Assembly: GCA_013146195.2 (NCBI GenBank)
Contig: CM028383.1
Location: 20,235,642-20,299,641 of the forward strand
DNA: 64,000 nt
Direction of reading: 5' to 3'
Source of the DNA: Codonopsis lanceolata
Lineage: Eukaryota > Streptophyta > Magnoliopsida > Asterales > Campanulaceae
Both the position numbers and the translations under genes were made by a program. Each line of letters opens with the position of its first letter. The first letter of the stretch is position 1. Of this stretch, positions 45,280 through 59,600 are shown one piece after another. The notes beneath the pieces were generated by a model that was not told the origin of the DNA, searched no databases, and saw only the letters and a program-made list of their open reading frames with translations.

Positions 45280-47982
45280 ACAAGATTTCTATATTTTGAG
45301 GGAGAGTGTGGAGTCATTGTCAAAAAAGTGGAGATCCATTTTAATGAGAAGGGAATAAAACCCTTAAAAAAAATGTGGGTATAAGTCAATTCAGTTCCCA
45401 ACTGTGATTCCTTGTTTCCTACATCTTTGCTCTTCGTCTTCTATGGCCGTCCTTTTCTCTTTGTTTTATCTCCTACCTCTCTCTTTTGACATCTTAGTAT
45501 TTTCTAAATGGAGTTAATTCCAACACAAATCTCTCTCTCTCTCTCTCTCCCTCCCTGTGTGTAGAATATTCTTAGTTAAAATGGATTGAGACCAAACATA
45601 AGTACACATTAAGGGCCCAAAAAAAAAAGATGATTAATGGCTTGTTCTTTTAATTATTCACCATGTTCTAAAAATAGTCTTACTTTGATTTTATTTGGTC
45701 AATTCGATCAAACGTTGGCCAGAAATTTCTACAAATTCAGTTTTTCTTACTAAATTCTAAAAATGTTAGTATTCATAAGGTTTTATCAATGATTGAAATT
45801 TCATCGTCTAAGACATAATAATCATATGCTATATAGTGATTTGATAATATACTAGATTGATTTTTTAAAAAATATATATATAAGACTAATTTTTTATTGA
45901 CGATGGGAGTATATCTATTGGTTAAAAGTGTTTTTCTTTTGAGTTTTCTTTTTCTTAAGTTGATTTTCCCGGAGGATGATTAATTGCATTCATCTTGCCA
46001 TTGTTAGCTGTCTTAGTTTTTATTTCCGTCATTGAAAATCTTGCTCATTGTGGTGAGATATCTATAACAAATTTGATATGGTCAATTTATTTGATATTAC
46101 TTCTTCGTATTTTGGTGAGAAAAAACAATGGTAGGTTGGTACAAAAGTGGACTCAATTATTTGATCTTTTATTTTACAAGCATGATTTTGTAATAGTTAT
46201 CACCATAAGGCTAAGTGGATTTGTGAAAAAGGATATACTACTGTTGGATGGAATGTGTTCTACAATTTTCATTTGTTTTATTTGTCATTGGATTTAAACA
46301 ATATTAATTAGATCTCATAGTGTTGTTTACTAGCATGATTGTTATCAAACATTCTTAAAAGGAGTTGTTCAAACTTAACCATAGGTTTGAAGTCATGTTA
46401 TGTATGGTTAAAACTTGAAAAAAAAAAGCTTAATCGCCCAAATGATCCTACATTTTCGAGGATTAGTCTTGAGCAGTTGAGCTCCCGGTTCAAGTTTTTG
46501 GTACAGGTCAAGCATTATTGAATTAGAATACAATGAGGGTTTCAAATAACTACATAAGGTTTTTTTTTTTTAACCGGAATTGAATCACGAAATTGTAGTT
46601 CGGTCGCTGGAAAATCGCGGGATAATTGTTCCAAAATGATCAAAGGTTTGAGAACATTCTGATACTGAACAAGTAATCCGGAAAGAAAGCGAAATCTTAA
46701 ATCTCTAAGAATCTTATGCTTTTATTTTTCTATGAATTAGAATACAATGAGGGTTTCAAATAACCACATAAGTTGTATATATCAACATTGAGGCGCTAAA
46801 TTGATAATTCACATACTGATCAATAAGGAATTATGAATATATATTTTTCAACTGGTGGTCTAGTACATGTCAAGCATGAGTATGAACACAAATAACTTTT
46901 GGTACGAGTCTTGCAAAATCTATAACTTTTGAGATCTATCCATGTTGTACTAGCTAGCTACACGTGGAAACGAAGATGTGGCAGGCACTTTAGGTAGATG
47001 GTAGAACTTACATGCAATCTATGTTGTGTGTTTTGAGGTGACATTACCAATGTTAATTTGGATATAAAAGAAATTAGATGTCACTAAATCCTACATATCT
47101 GCCGGGCCAAGTTATCTGGGGGACTTGACACATTATCTGGATAATCGAATTATTTTGTTCACAACAGTTTTTAAAATTAATTGACTTAAATATTGTTTAC
47201 ATGTAGCCAATTAAAAGTATTTCGAGGGCCAAAAAGAAGTGCGTAATTATCTATTTTACTCCATCATTTCGTATTAAAATTATTATATAGCTATTTGACT
47301 TGGGGCATCCACGATGGGGATTTTGTTTAGCTTTTCGTGGATAAAAAAAGCTCCACACATAGCTCTTTCTAATTGCCAACAATTTGAAAAAGCTCTTTCA
47401 AAAAAAGCAGCTCTAAGAATGAAGTCATTTTTTATTTTATTTTATTTTTTTGTATTTTGGTGGGCCAATTGCACATATGCATCTTATAAGAACCGTTAAG
47501 AGTTTTTTGATAATGAATAGAGGTTAGATTTGTCTTTTAAAGTGAAAATAGTGTGACATGTGAGGATGGACAAAAATCTTTGTAACCAATGTTTTTATAT
47601 ATGTTTCTCATAAATACTTAATAATTCCAAATTTAGATGTTTCAAACTTTTGTCTTTATTCATTTTTTTGTAAAAAATTAGTTAAAGAGGTTAGTGAGAA
47701 TACCAACCTGGGAGCATATTGATTTTGATGAAAAGTGGCTAATTTAGGACATGGGATTGTGTTGATATTGCTTGGTGGGTCCCTTCCCCCGCCGATATGA
47801 ATGTATTTAGTCATAACCTTATCCTATTATTCATCATCACCATTCTTGAGGTTCATACATGGGGGAAAATGAAAAAAAATTATCAATATTAAATAATAAT
47901 AATAATAATAATAATAATAAAGGAAAATTGGTAGCGCCTCTCCATGCGCCCACTCTCTCGACGTGTTACCCAAATCTTTGGA
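45280..47982. other. Non-coding stretch
   Basis: A CT microsatellite at about 45531-45549. Several short plus-strand open frames (for example 45995-46297) lack recognisable motifs. A GGGGCATCCACGATGGGG word at about 47303 looks like the left end of a MITE, but no right end was found. No gene can be supported. Confidence 0.4.
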
Positions 47983-48440
47983 GACCAATCCATATGAATT
48001 TATTTCGAAATTAAGGATAATAAGAACGGTATCTATTTTTAAATCTTAAGTTTTGCTCAAACTTGAACAATCGTTATGGTGAAATTTTAAACAAATATGA
48101 TTTAGTTCGTACTAATATATGTGTATAATCATAGGCACGATGTTAGTGTGTGATCAGCTCAATGGATACTTAGAATAAATTATAGATAATCATCTCGTCA
48201 ATAAAAACAAAACACATAACTGAGAAGTTTAGAGACCAATCCACATGAATTTATTTCCATGAATATAATTTTCTTTTTTGTAAAATTATTTAAAGATATT
48301 CATATAAACGGAATTCTTTCTTCCATTGGTGCATGCACCATAGGTACAGTATCAGTGCGTGATCAGTTTAATGAATGCTCAGAATAAATTATAGATAATC
48401 ATCTCACCAATAAAAACAAAACACATAACTAAGAGGTTTG
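47983..48440 (+). repeat. Diverged direct duplication, about 210-250 bp offset
   Basis: GAGACCAATCCATATGAATTTATTT (near 47982 and 48233) and TTATAGATAATCATCTC with AATAAAAACAAAACACATAACT (near 48181 and 48390) occur in the same order twice. Confidence 0.75.
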
Positions 48441-49944
48441 TTACAATATAATTAGTTATAGAAAAAATAATTCAAACATAACTTATAACTGAAAGATTTA
48501 TATATAATTCATATATATTTTTTTCGATCAAAACCGCTAGTTAAGGTTTGATCTCCTTGATAACTTAGATGTTTGTCATATAAATCAGTTTGATTTTGTA
48601 AATGGGCTAGCATAAGTAGACACCACATGTATAGCCTTTTTATCTTTTGTTAAAGAAAAATAATGGATTGAAACTTGAAAGTGTTAGGCTTGGAGGATTG
48701 ACATGACAAGTTTCGTATAGATTGGGTTTTGGTTGGTCAATAATCAATATACACTTTTTGGTGATAGCTCTTCCCGGATGGACTGGACTCAACTATATCC
48801 GTTTATCAAATATCGGTCTCGTTAACCCCCTTGTTTTTAGTTTGTCAAAAATCTCTCTCTCTCTCTCTCTCCCTCCCTCCCTCTCCTTTGACTATACAAA
48901 AGAAAGAGCCTAAGAAGTTTGACCAACCAACTTCCCCCAACCCAAGTGAGTTGTGTCGATTATTGGCGATCTCTTATCTTTTTTAGGTCCCCATCAATCC
49001 ATTGTCATTGGAAATACTTGTAAAGTTGTGGTTTTATTTTATCCACCACCTAAAGGGGAGAATTGAAGCTTTACAAATTATAAGGTTTCAGGTTCGATTT
49101 TTTCTCATACCCTTTAGGGAAAAGTCTATAAAAAAAAAAAAAAAAAAGCTATGTTTTTATATTGTCCTTTTAGACAAATCGCAAGACTAAACAGACTTCT
49201 TAATCAAACGAATTTTGAGTATTCGCAATGGAGCGACCCACCCACCCATCGACAATCTCCCCCATAGAATTTCACCGAGCGGAACGAGTTGTGGCCTGGT
49301 GGGTGTATGTATATCGTGCACACAGACCGAGCTGAGAGACAAATGCCAACAGAAACATACACACACATCCACTCCATTTATGTATGGAAGAGCAGAGAGC
49401 TCCCACTACTTTAAAAGTGGATAGGGGGTTGCTACTAGCACTAGCACTAGCACTAGGACTAGGACTAGGAAGCACCCCACCCGTCCACCATTAGGGGCAC
49501 TGCTTCCTTCCTCAATCCTTTTCTTTCCTAACAACTAACTTCGCTTGGCCCAAATTGTTGCCCCAACCTTAGTCACATTTCGTTTCCATTGAATCTCAAT
49601 GATATACATTTTTTGTTATTTTAGTCTTTTTTTTTTTTTTTTTTTATAAGAAGATATGTATGACTATGATTCAATAAGAAAGAAAATGTGACAAATGTTG
49701 AGATGGATGATTTAAAGCCCTCCGCTCATCCTCCCTCGTCTCCTCTTTGAGATATATATGGATGTAACACCATTTAAAGCCCTCCGCCCATCCTCCCTCG
49801 TCTCCTCTTTGAGATATATATTGTGGAAAAGAGAGATCCTTAACGTAACACCTATTTTACTAAACGTAACACCATTTAATATAGCAAATTACTATAATAC
49901 AATTACTCCAATTAAAACAAAAAAACCCTCCCCATTTTCATTTA
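48441..49944. other. Non-coding stretch with short repeats
   Basis: CT microsatellite at about 48852-48872; ACTAGC/ACTAGG hexamer repeats at about 49435-49470; a 62-bp tandem duplication with TTTAAAGCCCTCCGC (49711 and 49773); long A or T runs. No gene recognised. Confidence 0.45.
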
Positions 49945-51057
49945 CTAGTGATACACCCGTGCGTTGCACGGTTTGTACACATATGTAAAATCATATACTC
50001 AATTGAAGTTGAATAATATACAATTAAAAACTTTAATATGAACAAAATAAATAAACTATAACAAACAGTAAAATAAAAAAAATAAAATTACATAAATTTG
50101 AAAAAGTTATTATAAATTTGGAATACTTCTTTATATATCATATTTATCGTTGAACATGTACAATTATTACGACTATCACTAACACAAAATAAAATTCGAA
50201 GTAAATAAAATAACTAATATGTTGATATAAATCAAAATAAATTAATAAATTAATGCTAACAAAATAGACAAATAATTGTAACTAAATATTATAAATTCGA
50301 TATATATAAATTAGTTAAATAATTTTAACGCAAAAATTAAGATTATGATATATATGTTACCTAACAATATTACCGAAGTTCCAACATTTATTCAACAAAT
50401 GATTAACATTTATAGAACATTTGATTTCATTTAAAAATTCATAAGTATAAATATGTTTTCAAAGAAACAACATTTCCATTATTTAAAAAAAAAAATAAAA
50501 ATAAAAAAAGATAAAATTTGGGATTGACTTATCCTTGATTATACTATTTCAACAATTAAAATACAAAAGATTTAGATGAGCCCGATATGTCCTTGACCCA
50601 ATCCCTTTTACTTTGAAAGATATAAATTACACACCACAACGACAATTAGGGGTGAGCAATTTTTTTTGGGTGAAATTAGGTCATCCCCTTTTTAAAAGTT
50701 TTCAAGGCATTTTTTGGGAGAAAATACTACAATATCCTCAATGAACCGAACTGAACACGTGCGCGCAAAGTATCATTCCATGCATTGATTTTGCATCACA
50801 ATGCACAAATCGAATCCTATTTGTACATCGGATTTTAAACATCATCGATTTTGCGTCGCAATCCGCAAAATAAAATCTAATTTAAGGATCGAGAATCCAA
50901 TTTGTGCATCAGAACCCCAATTGAAACCAATTTATGGATCACAAATCCAATTTGTGTATAGCAATTCAAATTGATGCATTGTGATTACCAAATTGATGCA
51001 TCACAGCGTGTTAAGTAAGTGATCTTTAGCGTGCCTCTGACTCATTAATAGCATAGA
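49945..51057 (-). mobile_element. Small non-autonomous Helitron, third family
   Basis: 1,113 bp. On the minus strand it starts TCTATGCTATTAATGAGTC at 51057 after A and ends with hairpin CCGTGCAACGCACGG (49957-49972), then GTGTATCA and CTAG at 49945 before T. All the canonical Helitron end features are present. The 5' half contains repeated GATTTTGCATC and TTGATGCAT words. No coding capacity. Confidence 0.78.
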
Positions 51058-51851
51058 TATATATATATATTAAATAGACAAATATCAAACTATTTATTAT
51101 ATCTAATAAAAAAAAAAGAATTGAAGTTGAAATAACAGACTATAAATAGAACCTCCAACACTAAAATGTTATAAATAACATAGTATTCAACATAATTTTT
51201 ATACAACTATTTAATAACAAAAGTTATTGAGTCTACGTTTTTAGTGCCTTGGGAGAAGTCCTATAACAGAAAATTGATATTTCGCTAGGTCTCCTTTCCT
51301 TTTTTGGGAATATGTAGCCACATCAATATGCATCTTTACTTTAAAAAACAATTTATAACAATTTTAAAAAATTAAGCATATGTTTTTTTTTCAATTTGTT
51401 TTTCAAAATGGATAAAAAAAATTGATCCCAACTTTTTATGTTGGACATTTGTTTTATAAATTTAATTTTGACAAAAATAGAAAAATAAACATCAGTTATG
51501 CACTTTTTGACTTCGGATCTGATGAAAATTGAGAAAAATATCCTAGATCTGTATATTTTGGTAAATATTTGTAAAATTAAAGTTCAAATTAACCTTAGCC
51601 TATTACTGATTAAGTCGAATAAATATATATCTTTTGTAAACTAACTTTAATAGGTTAAAGTTTTTTTGCAAATATTAGACCTGAATTTTTAAACATGTAG
51701 GCTGGACAAATATACTAAGATTTTTATTTGTTAATTTAGGTTTTTTTTTTTTTTTTTTGCATATATTAGACTTAGATTTTTAAACATGTAGGCTAAACAA
51801 ATATATTAAGAATTGTATTTTTTAGCTTCAGATTTGATTAAAGTAGAGTAG

Positions 51852-51885
<34 letters not shown>

Positions 51886-53420
51886 ATAGGTAAGTGTGGC
51901 CCTAGTTTTGCCATCTCTCCCACCCCTTGGGTCAGATATATATTTATTTATTTTTATAAATTTGTCAATTATTTGTTCAATCTAACCTTAGCCTATGTCC
52001 GATCTATAGATTTTACATATAAAATCGCTTGAATTTTTATAAGTATTCGACGGTTAAACACAAATATTTGAATGACAATAGGAGTAGTGCATATGCTGAT
52101 ACTTTATACAATAATTATTTTTCTGAACTATTACCATTATCGGTGGCAAGTAAATGTTAAGAGTAAATTTATTGTAGATACTCGGTTACTAATTGGTCTT
52201 TTCTATTTACTAATTTATATAAAATTGTCTGTAAACTTCATAATATGTCATAATTATGTATGTTTATATTATTGTTGAATTGAGTAAATTATTTGAAATC
52301 TGGTTGTTATATAATTTATTGATATTATTGATAAATAAACTTGTTATAAAATATAGAAAACATTTTTTAGAATAATAAAAATACCTAAGCACCTCGAACA
52401 ACAAACTGGTTCTAAAAATCTTTAAATTTTAGAACTATAAGAATCTAAAATTTATAAGAATGAAGAAGAATTAAACTTTTCATAAAACTACTCAATTACT
52501 CATAAATTAACCTTCAAAACATCAAAAAGATTTGTTTAAACATTTAGTTTATAACTTCAATGCAAATTTGTTAACAATCATTTTATATTCAAAGTATTTA
52601 TTGGAGAAACATTAATTTAATGCATGTGTTCTTTTACTAATTTGTCTTTGTCTATTAACAAATTTATTTGACATCTATATTTTATATTTCTTATTACATC
52701 GATGAATAACTTTTAAATAAAGTTAATTAAAATATTAAAGATTTCATGAGGTAATGATAATATTCTATGTTGAACAATACATTATTTAGTAAGCCTGTTA
52801 ATGTAATTCGTTTTTTACTAAACAAAAAAATATATTATTATTATTTTGGACGTTTATCAAAAATATTTCGTTAGTAAACCATTAACTAATTCATTAGTGA
52901 TGAGAAGTAACTATGTTACTTTGATTTATGGTTTATACTGATTTGAATAATACTGCATTGTAATTATTTGTCAAGACTATTATTAATAATGGTGGCAAAT
53001 AATTTATATTGAATCGCCCGTTTCATCATTTAATCTTATTTTTGGGGGGTTTATATTACTGTGGTGAAGATTTAGAAGCCAATATGTCAATTACAAATGC
53101 AAAAAAAAATATAAAATTAAAAAAAGAAATGTGAAATCGGATATAGAATCAATTATTCAATATTTGATATTATTTTGATATTGTATATTTTACCATTTTG
53201 TAAATCATATTAAACTATATTAAATGTTATACAATTTGTTTACATTAAATGCACTAAAGATATTTGTAAAGTCATTTGAATCTAAAGAGTTGTTGTCAAC
53301 TTTATTAATTGATTTTTATTTCAATTTCTAAAAAAATGACAAATATACAAATTATAAATGTTTCTAAATGTAGAAGATTACTTTTGACGGAATATTTTCA
53401 TTATTTGCTCATCTCCTTTT
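51058..53420. other. AT-rich intergenic DNA
   Basis: A (TA)n tract at about 51858-51882. Two copies of TATTAGACCTGAATTTTTAAAC / CATGTAGGCT occur near 51675 and 51765. No coding signal. Confidence 0.4.
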
Positions 53421-53488
53421 ATATATGTATATAAATTTCTCCCTCATCTCACTCTCTCTCCATAACACATTCTCTCTCATTGTTGAGA

Positions 53489-53542
53489 ATGGATAATAAT
53501 CATAATGAAGATGAAGATCCACGTGTGGATTCACATTTTCAA
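53489..53542 (+). other. Possible first coding exon of an unidentified gene
   Basis: A TATATAAAT motif (about 53430) and CT-rich leader precede an ATG that opens 18 codons (MDNNHNEDEDPRVDSHFQ) ending at CAA|GTAAAAT, a good donor site. No downstream exon was recognised, and the acidic peptide matches nothing I know. Treat as a hint only. Confidence 0.2.
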
Positions 53543-54304
53543 GTAAAATTCAATCTTCTCTATAATGTATTTTTTTTTTTTTGTAAAAAAAATTGATCTA
53601 TATAGCAGTTTTATTAAAAAATGAATTATGGACAAAAAACCGCTAGGCCCTAGCGGCTCTTTCGAAATAATACTGCTTGGCCCTAGTAGGACGTATACAA
53701 ATATATTCGTTGAATGTGTGCGGATGTTTTTAAAAGATTCATTTTGAAAAAGATTCGCTACAGTATAGCGGCTCTTTGTATTTTTTTGCAGGAAAATGCT
53801 ATTTAAAAAAATCTAAAAAATAGAAATAGGTAGTAGGATAATATATAAATAAGAAATACAAGTCTCTTTCTTGAATATGTTTTATTGTTATTTGTTTCTA
53901 ATAATATCGTTAGGGTATAAAGTTTTATTTTAAGAAAACTTATATTTAACTTCAATAATTGTTAATGATTTGGTATTTCAAATAAAATAATAATAATAAT
54001 GTAATAATAATAACAACGGCAATAAATAACTATACAATTAATAATAACCATAGACAAACTTTTTACTATTATTATTATCACTGCTAATAAATATTACTAC
54101 CAAAATCTCATAATTGTGTAAAGCTTAACTTTTTGAATTTTTTTGTATGAAATGATTACTTTAGATTCTATGAATGTAGTTATTTGAGTAGTTGTTTTGG
54201 AATCATTAAGGAATAAATTTTTAAAAGATATTTTTGGTATTTATTAGTAATAATGTTGATGAAGACAATGATAATAATATTATTGTTATAATAATACTGT
54301 TGTT

Positions 54305-54343
<39 letters not shown>

Positions 54344-55685
54344 CAATTCTTATCATTTGTCATAAATAAAAAGAAAATAAGTTTTCATTCAAATAAAAAC
54401 TATTACCATAAATGTATTTGTAAACACGTTAAGTATTGGACTTTCTTGTATTAAAATTCTAATTTTGAGATTGTGGATACAAAAATTATTTTTGGGACTT
54501 TTTGAATATGAGAGTGTTTTAGTGGAACTTCTTGGTATTTTACCCTATATAATTCACAAAGATCTCTTATTTGCCAAGTACATATTTTATAAATTTCATT
54601 AAACTTGGAAACCATTTGTTCTTAATCGGCTAGAGTGTAGGACAAGGCTATCATAACCAAATACTTGATCAAAAAAAATCAACCACATCAAAGTCCAATA
54701 ATTAAAAAATAAAGTTTTTCATAATTTTTAAATAAAAAAAACACACCAAAAATTATTTTACATGTGGACCGTAAACATGGAAAGGCAAGAAAGCTATAAT
54801 ATAAAGAGGCATGATCTTAAGGGCTTGAGTTTATAGTATTCCTACAAGCTTTAATGATAGTGACCTCAAATCAATTTTACTTAGATTTTTACATCGATCA
54901 AATTTATCTTTTTATAAGTAATGACTTGAACATTTTCAAATCATCACCAACTTAGATTTGTGCTAAAACTATCTAGCACTAACACTAAAGTTCGTAAGTT
55001 CAAGCTCATAATATCATTTAAAAATATAAATATACAAATTTAAACTTCGACACATCATATCCTATAGTGGATTTCTAATGTTTCTGTGAATACTAAAGAC
55101 ATTAATATCCATGTGCTATTAAAGTTACTCAAAAATCAACTTCCTTAATTTTAGTAAAAAACTAAAAAGATACTCATTTAAGAACAGATTGAGTATAAAT
55201 TTTAGATGTAGATTTTTCTAAGTGTATCGTTTTAAAATAAAATAGTACTATACTATAAACTCTTTATTCAACATCCAGTAGCACAAGAATTTGTTTCGGT
55301 GTTGATTGATACCACCCGTGCATCCTTCAATGCAAAAGACCATATTCCCCCTACAGCCTTCTCTCTCTCTCTCTCTCTCTCTCATATCAATCTCTCAACT
55401 GTCCTTGGAGATTTGGCCCCCAAAAAAGGTACATTTTTAAAGAAATGGTATTCTGCTCTTTGTTTGTTTGTTTTAACTAATTTGAAACATTTTCCTTCTA
55501 CCTTAAATTTGTTATTTTGATTCATTTGTCACTTGACTGCAGCAGCCACTGAACTCCTCAATGGCGTACGACGAACTCTCAATTTACAGCCCATTAGTAT
55601 CATTCTTTTATCTAGATTTGGTTTTCCTCAATTTACACGATAGACGTTGCAGTTTACCACATTATCTTACAGTGGTCGATTCAAT
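53543..55685. other. AT-rich intergenic DNA with a small palindrome
   Basis: A perfect palindrome CCGCTAGG-C-CCTAGCGG at 53640-53656, with a related TATAGCGGCTCTTTG word near 53765. AAT-rich microsatellites near 53985-54010 and 54260-54340. CT repeat at about 55361-55382. No gene recognised. Confidence 0.4.
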
Positions 55686-55857
55686 TCCGGATAAAAAAAT
55701 CCACTATTCTATTTTAGAATGTTTAACTAAAAAAATCCACTTTAAAAAAATTAAGACATAAAAGTATCATTTTATTACTAATGAGCTATTAAAAGTATCA
55801 TTTTCTTAAAAAGATTAATTTTTAAATGGAAAACTCTTTGCCAGGAACGGAAAGAGT
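55686..55857. mobile_element. Short TA-flanked MITE, family 2, truncated copy
   Basis: Shares AAAATCCACTATTCTATTTTAGAATG, AAAAGTATCATTTTATTAC and the GGAACGG end with 26403-26580. The left end is degraded. Confidence 0.6.
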
Positions 55858-56653
55858 ATTTCTTTCTGGATCAGGCAGTCTTCTTATGTGTGCTCAAATT
55901 TCTGGCAATCACTATTCACTATTGCATATAAAAAACAACAATCTATGCTGCTGTCGGGACAAGTAGTACATTCAGTAACAGAAGCAAATGTGTATGTTCA
56001 ATCTGCATCGCACTGTACTTTTACGACTCAAATTTTACAAGGGAAAGATGGCCATATACACCCACCTGATTTTAGAGTTAAAATACAACAACGGAGCATA
56101 CTTTACCGCTGGATCAACATTCACAAATGTACCCACCGATGAATCGGGATTCAAGCTAAATCAAATAAACAATAGTTGCAATCCATTTTCTAAACTCACT
56201 GTATATTTTCGTTTGAATAGGGGCAACTCAAACTTGAGATCTACAACTACATTCAAACTTTCTAATTTACAAAGTTGCATCCAGTGCAACAAAATCTCTT
56301 CTTTTTCTAAGACTGATACAAACAAGAACAACCGAATCTAGCACACAAGATCAAAACCTAGCAAGTCTAGTCTTTTGAATTCTTCTCATCCTCAAAATAT
56401 ACAATCGGAATGGAATGTGCAAAAGAAGAAACGAGGGCTGAAAGAATAGAATTAGCTCTAGAAAAAGAAAAACTCATGTACCTTATATTTGTCCAATTCC
56501 TGTCCTAATAAACTTTGCCACCGACCTGCTCTTGAATTTTTCGAAAAGAGGCATTCATTTTGAGGTGTGAGCCCCCAACAAGTTATGATGCATGGATACA
56601 AACATCTGGAGACTAGGGCAAGGTTACTTTCACTTCATCATGTTATTTCTGCA
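55858..56653. other. 3' flank of SEC10
   Basis: Probably includes the SEC10 3' UTR (minus strand). Two overlapping plus-strand open frames (55888-56142 and 55988-56341) have no family motif and are not called. Confidence 0.4.
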
Positions 56654-59600
56654 TTAATTAGAACTGGGCCAAAGAGAGGCGAGTTTGGCTGCAAGCTTTG
56701 CACTTTTGTAGTCCTCTCTTAGCTGAATAAACCTGAATATGCAACCAACCCAAAAATGTTTGTTTCAATATATGAACGAAAAATAGCCACCAAACCTTAG
56801 GGGCATAGACATTTAGATACAGTTTTACTGCCAATTTTCTTTTTACTCTCTGAATGTGCATAGAGCTGAGAGGGGTAATATTATATATATATATATATAT
56901 GTGAAAAATAAAAATAAAAACACCCCACCACCCCTAATTGCTCACAATTTAGCTGACCACAAAAGAATACTTCTTCTTGAAACACAATTTCCATACTTTT
57001 TTTAGAATGAATATTTTCAAATAGTGATTACCTTTGGGCATCTTTTCGTATACTTGGTGTACCCTCGAACAGAGTAGACAAGCTCTCAGGAGCAACGATA
57101 AAGACATTGGCCATGCTGGAGAGGAGATCAATTTTATGCAAGTAAATTTTAAAAAATAGCATGCTACATCAAAAGAGAGAAAACCTGAGCAGATCCAAGA
57201 GCTTACATGCCCAGCAATTCAAATTTCTCGTCAACAGAAGGGGCATTGAAGCTGCGCACAAATTCACCGTACTCCGTAATGTCACGCTTTAGCCTCAGTC
57301 CTCCACTAAAGACGGGGGGAGGGGGAACAGAAATAAAAGTAAGCCTTTATTTATTGGGAGGAAAAGCAATGCAATATCAACACAAGTGGATTCAGAGTCT
57401 GATTGGAAACTTGGTCGCAGTTTCCAGTAGTCCCATCCCTTTACTACCCTTCTTTTGAGAAAGTCATTTACTTTTGCTTTTTCATTCTCATTTTTATGTT
57501 TTTGGTGAAAAAACATTTCCTTCGTGCTATAAACAAAACTACACCTTATTCTAGGCATTCATAAGAGTAAAGTTAAAAGATAGGCCCAGGTACTCAAAAA
57601 TTAGTAAAATTTTATAAAACCTAGTGCAATTGTGACTTGTGAGAAATGCGAATATCAAGCAAAGCAAGTAATTTTTCTTTGGCTCGAACTTTTGACCCCT
57701 ATGAAGAAGACGGAAGGTTGAAGTTAACCAAATATGGATGCATGAACCCCGTCCTAATATTTTAGCCATACAGCTTTTTGAATGCAAACTATGTTTCATT
57801 TTCTTTGCTACTGTTTCCTAGAAAGAAAATTCCTCCCTTTCCATAAACCTTGAGTCATGGCCTAAACTTCTCTCATATGAAAAACCTTAAGAGTCATGGC
57901 CTAAACCTTAAGACACTTCTCTTTGTGAAAGATAAACAGAAACGCCATAGTCACTGACTCACTGAGCAAACACAATTTGCCTACTGATACTTTACAAGTC
58001 AAACCAGGGTGTTGAACAGTAGAGCAGGGCGATACCTGGGATTAAAAGTGAATTTTTGCCAATGATTAAGCAGCCCTTTGTGCAAGCGATTCCCCTATAT
58101 CAACAAACTTGATGTGTCATAAATCAGCACAAAACTGCAGATTTTTCCAACGGAAGATGGATAGCTAAATGCATTAAAAACATTTGAAATATTGTGAAAA
58201 GGATATATTTTTTATCGAGGCATCCCTTGCATGGCTATACATTTCCATAATCAATTGACTTCAGGAAAAAGAAGAGGAAAAAAAACTAAAGCATTGGATC
58301 TCTCATAACTTAAGAAATGACGAAAAAATATGTCCACACACCATATTTACCAGATACCATTTGCCATGCATAGTAGCAGAGATAAAAATTAATCGTACCA
58401 ATTCCGTAAGGAAAGCTTGTTTGTTAAGACCTTCTAATGCAGTAAATGCTGCCTCAAGGACACGGGAGAGATATGCAACAACCCTGGCAAAGAGACATGA
58501 ATTATGATAAGAACAAATAGATTAGGCATTCAGATATCTGCAAATGTGTACATTATAGATATTAGAACGAGTTTCGCTTATAAAAGATAAATGAGAACTG
58601 ATCATTTTGAATGGTCTGACAAACAATGCAAAGGCACTAGATCAACACAGTTCTCAGAAAGTCCCATCAGGAAACAGGACGGACCTCGTGCATGCATTTG
58701 TTGGTCGATGATCAGGAACAATGCCATCATCAGGTGACCGATAATCTGTCGCTTTTTGCTCAGCTGAGAGCAAACGCTCCACCTGCACAAGCCAAAATAC
58801 CAAATTTTCATATGTGATGACAAGGGTGAAAAATAAGAACAACGGTATTTGCATGACCACAGAGATTGTGTACAACAAGAACATCACAGTGGATCAAACT
58901 ACCAGACACAGGTACCCATAGGCCACAATGGATACATTGTGGAAACTGCAAGATCATCATCATCCAGCATATTTTTGCCCTTCTTTAGTGCGTTTCAACC
59001 TAGACATAAGGTGCAAAGTTACAATCACAAACCTCAGCAATGACTGTTTCAATACACTGTTGAAGCCCTTTATAGGCAGCACCCTCTGCACTGGACATGG
59101 CTGTTGCCATTTCTTCACAGGAAGCAGCATGAGCACCATCCACGGGTAATAGAAGCCGCGAGATAGAGTTAGCAAAATACTGCAAAAGAAAATATATAAG
59201 CCAATTTTATGTCTAAGAAAATATTGTAGAATCCTTCGCAACAAGTAAAATGATTAAAAATAGAAAGATGTGGTGCAACATACTTGCTGAACTATAGCCA
59301 CACTGCTTCCACATCTTTGTACAGCAACCATGAAAGATCTGAAACTGCTTTCACCAGCAGCAGCAGCTGCTTCTGCCTACATCATAATCCACTTATCATG
59401 GTTAAGCAACAGATTCACTTTCTTCTATAAAAAAGAAAAAAGTTTATCTCAATTATACTATTGTCCTTAAAAACAATACACTACTTGGAAAGGCAAGTAT
59501 CAAGTAATTACAGCAGATGCAGCTGCAGCAGCCACTCTTCGACTCATACTGGTGCCCAGCACAAACCTTTCCCTCAGAGCTGCAGCTTCAGTCAAGCTAT

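Noticed and set aside
45443..45517. 24-codon frame beginning MAVLFSLFYLL, signal-peptide-like
   Set aside because: Too short, no continuation or splice site recognised; hydrophobic pyrimidine-rich DNA gives this easily.
45995..46297. 100-codon plus-strand frame with hydrophobic segments
   Set aside because: No motif, AT-rich codons, no supporting context; likely chance.
55888..56341. Two overlapping plus-strand frames antisense to the SEC10 3' flank
   Set aside because: No recognisable domain, no start context or splice evidence, and overlap with the likely SEC10 3' UTR.
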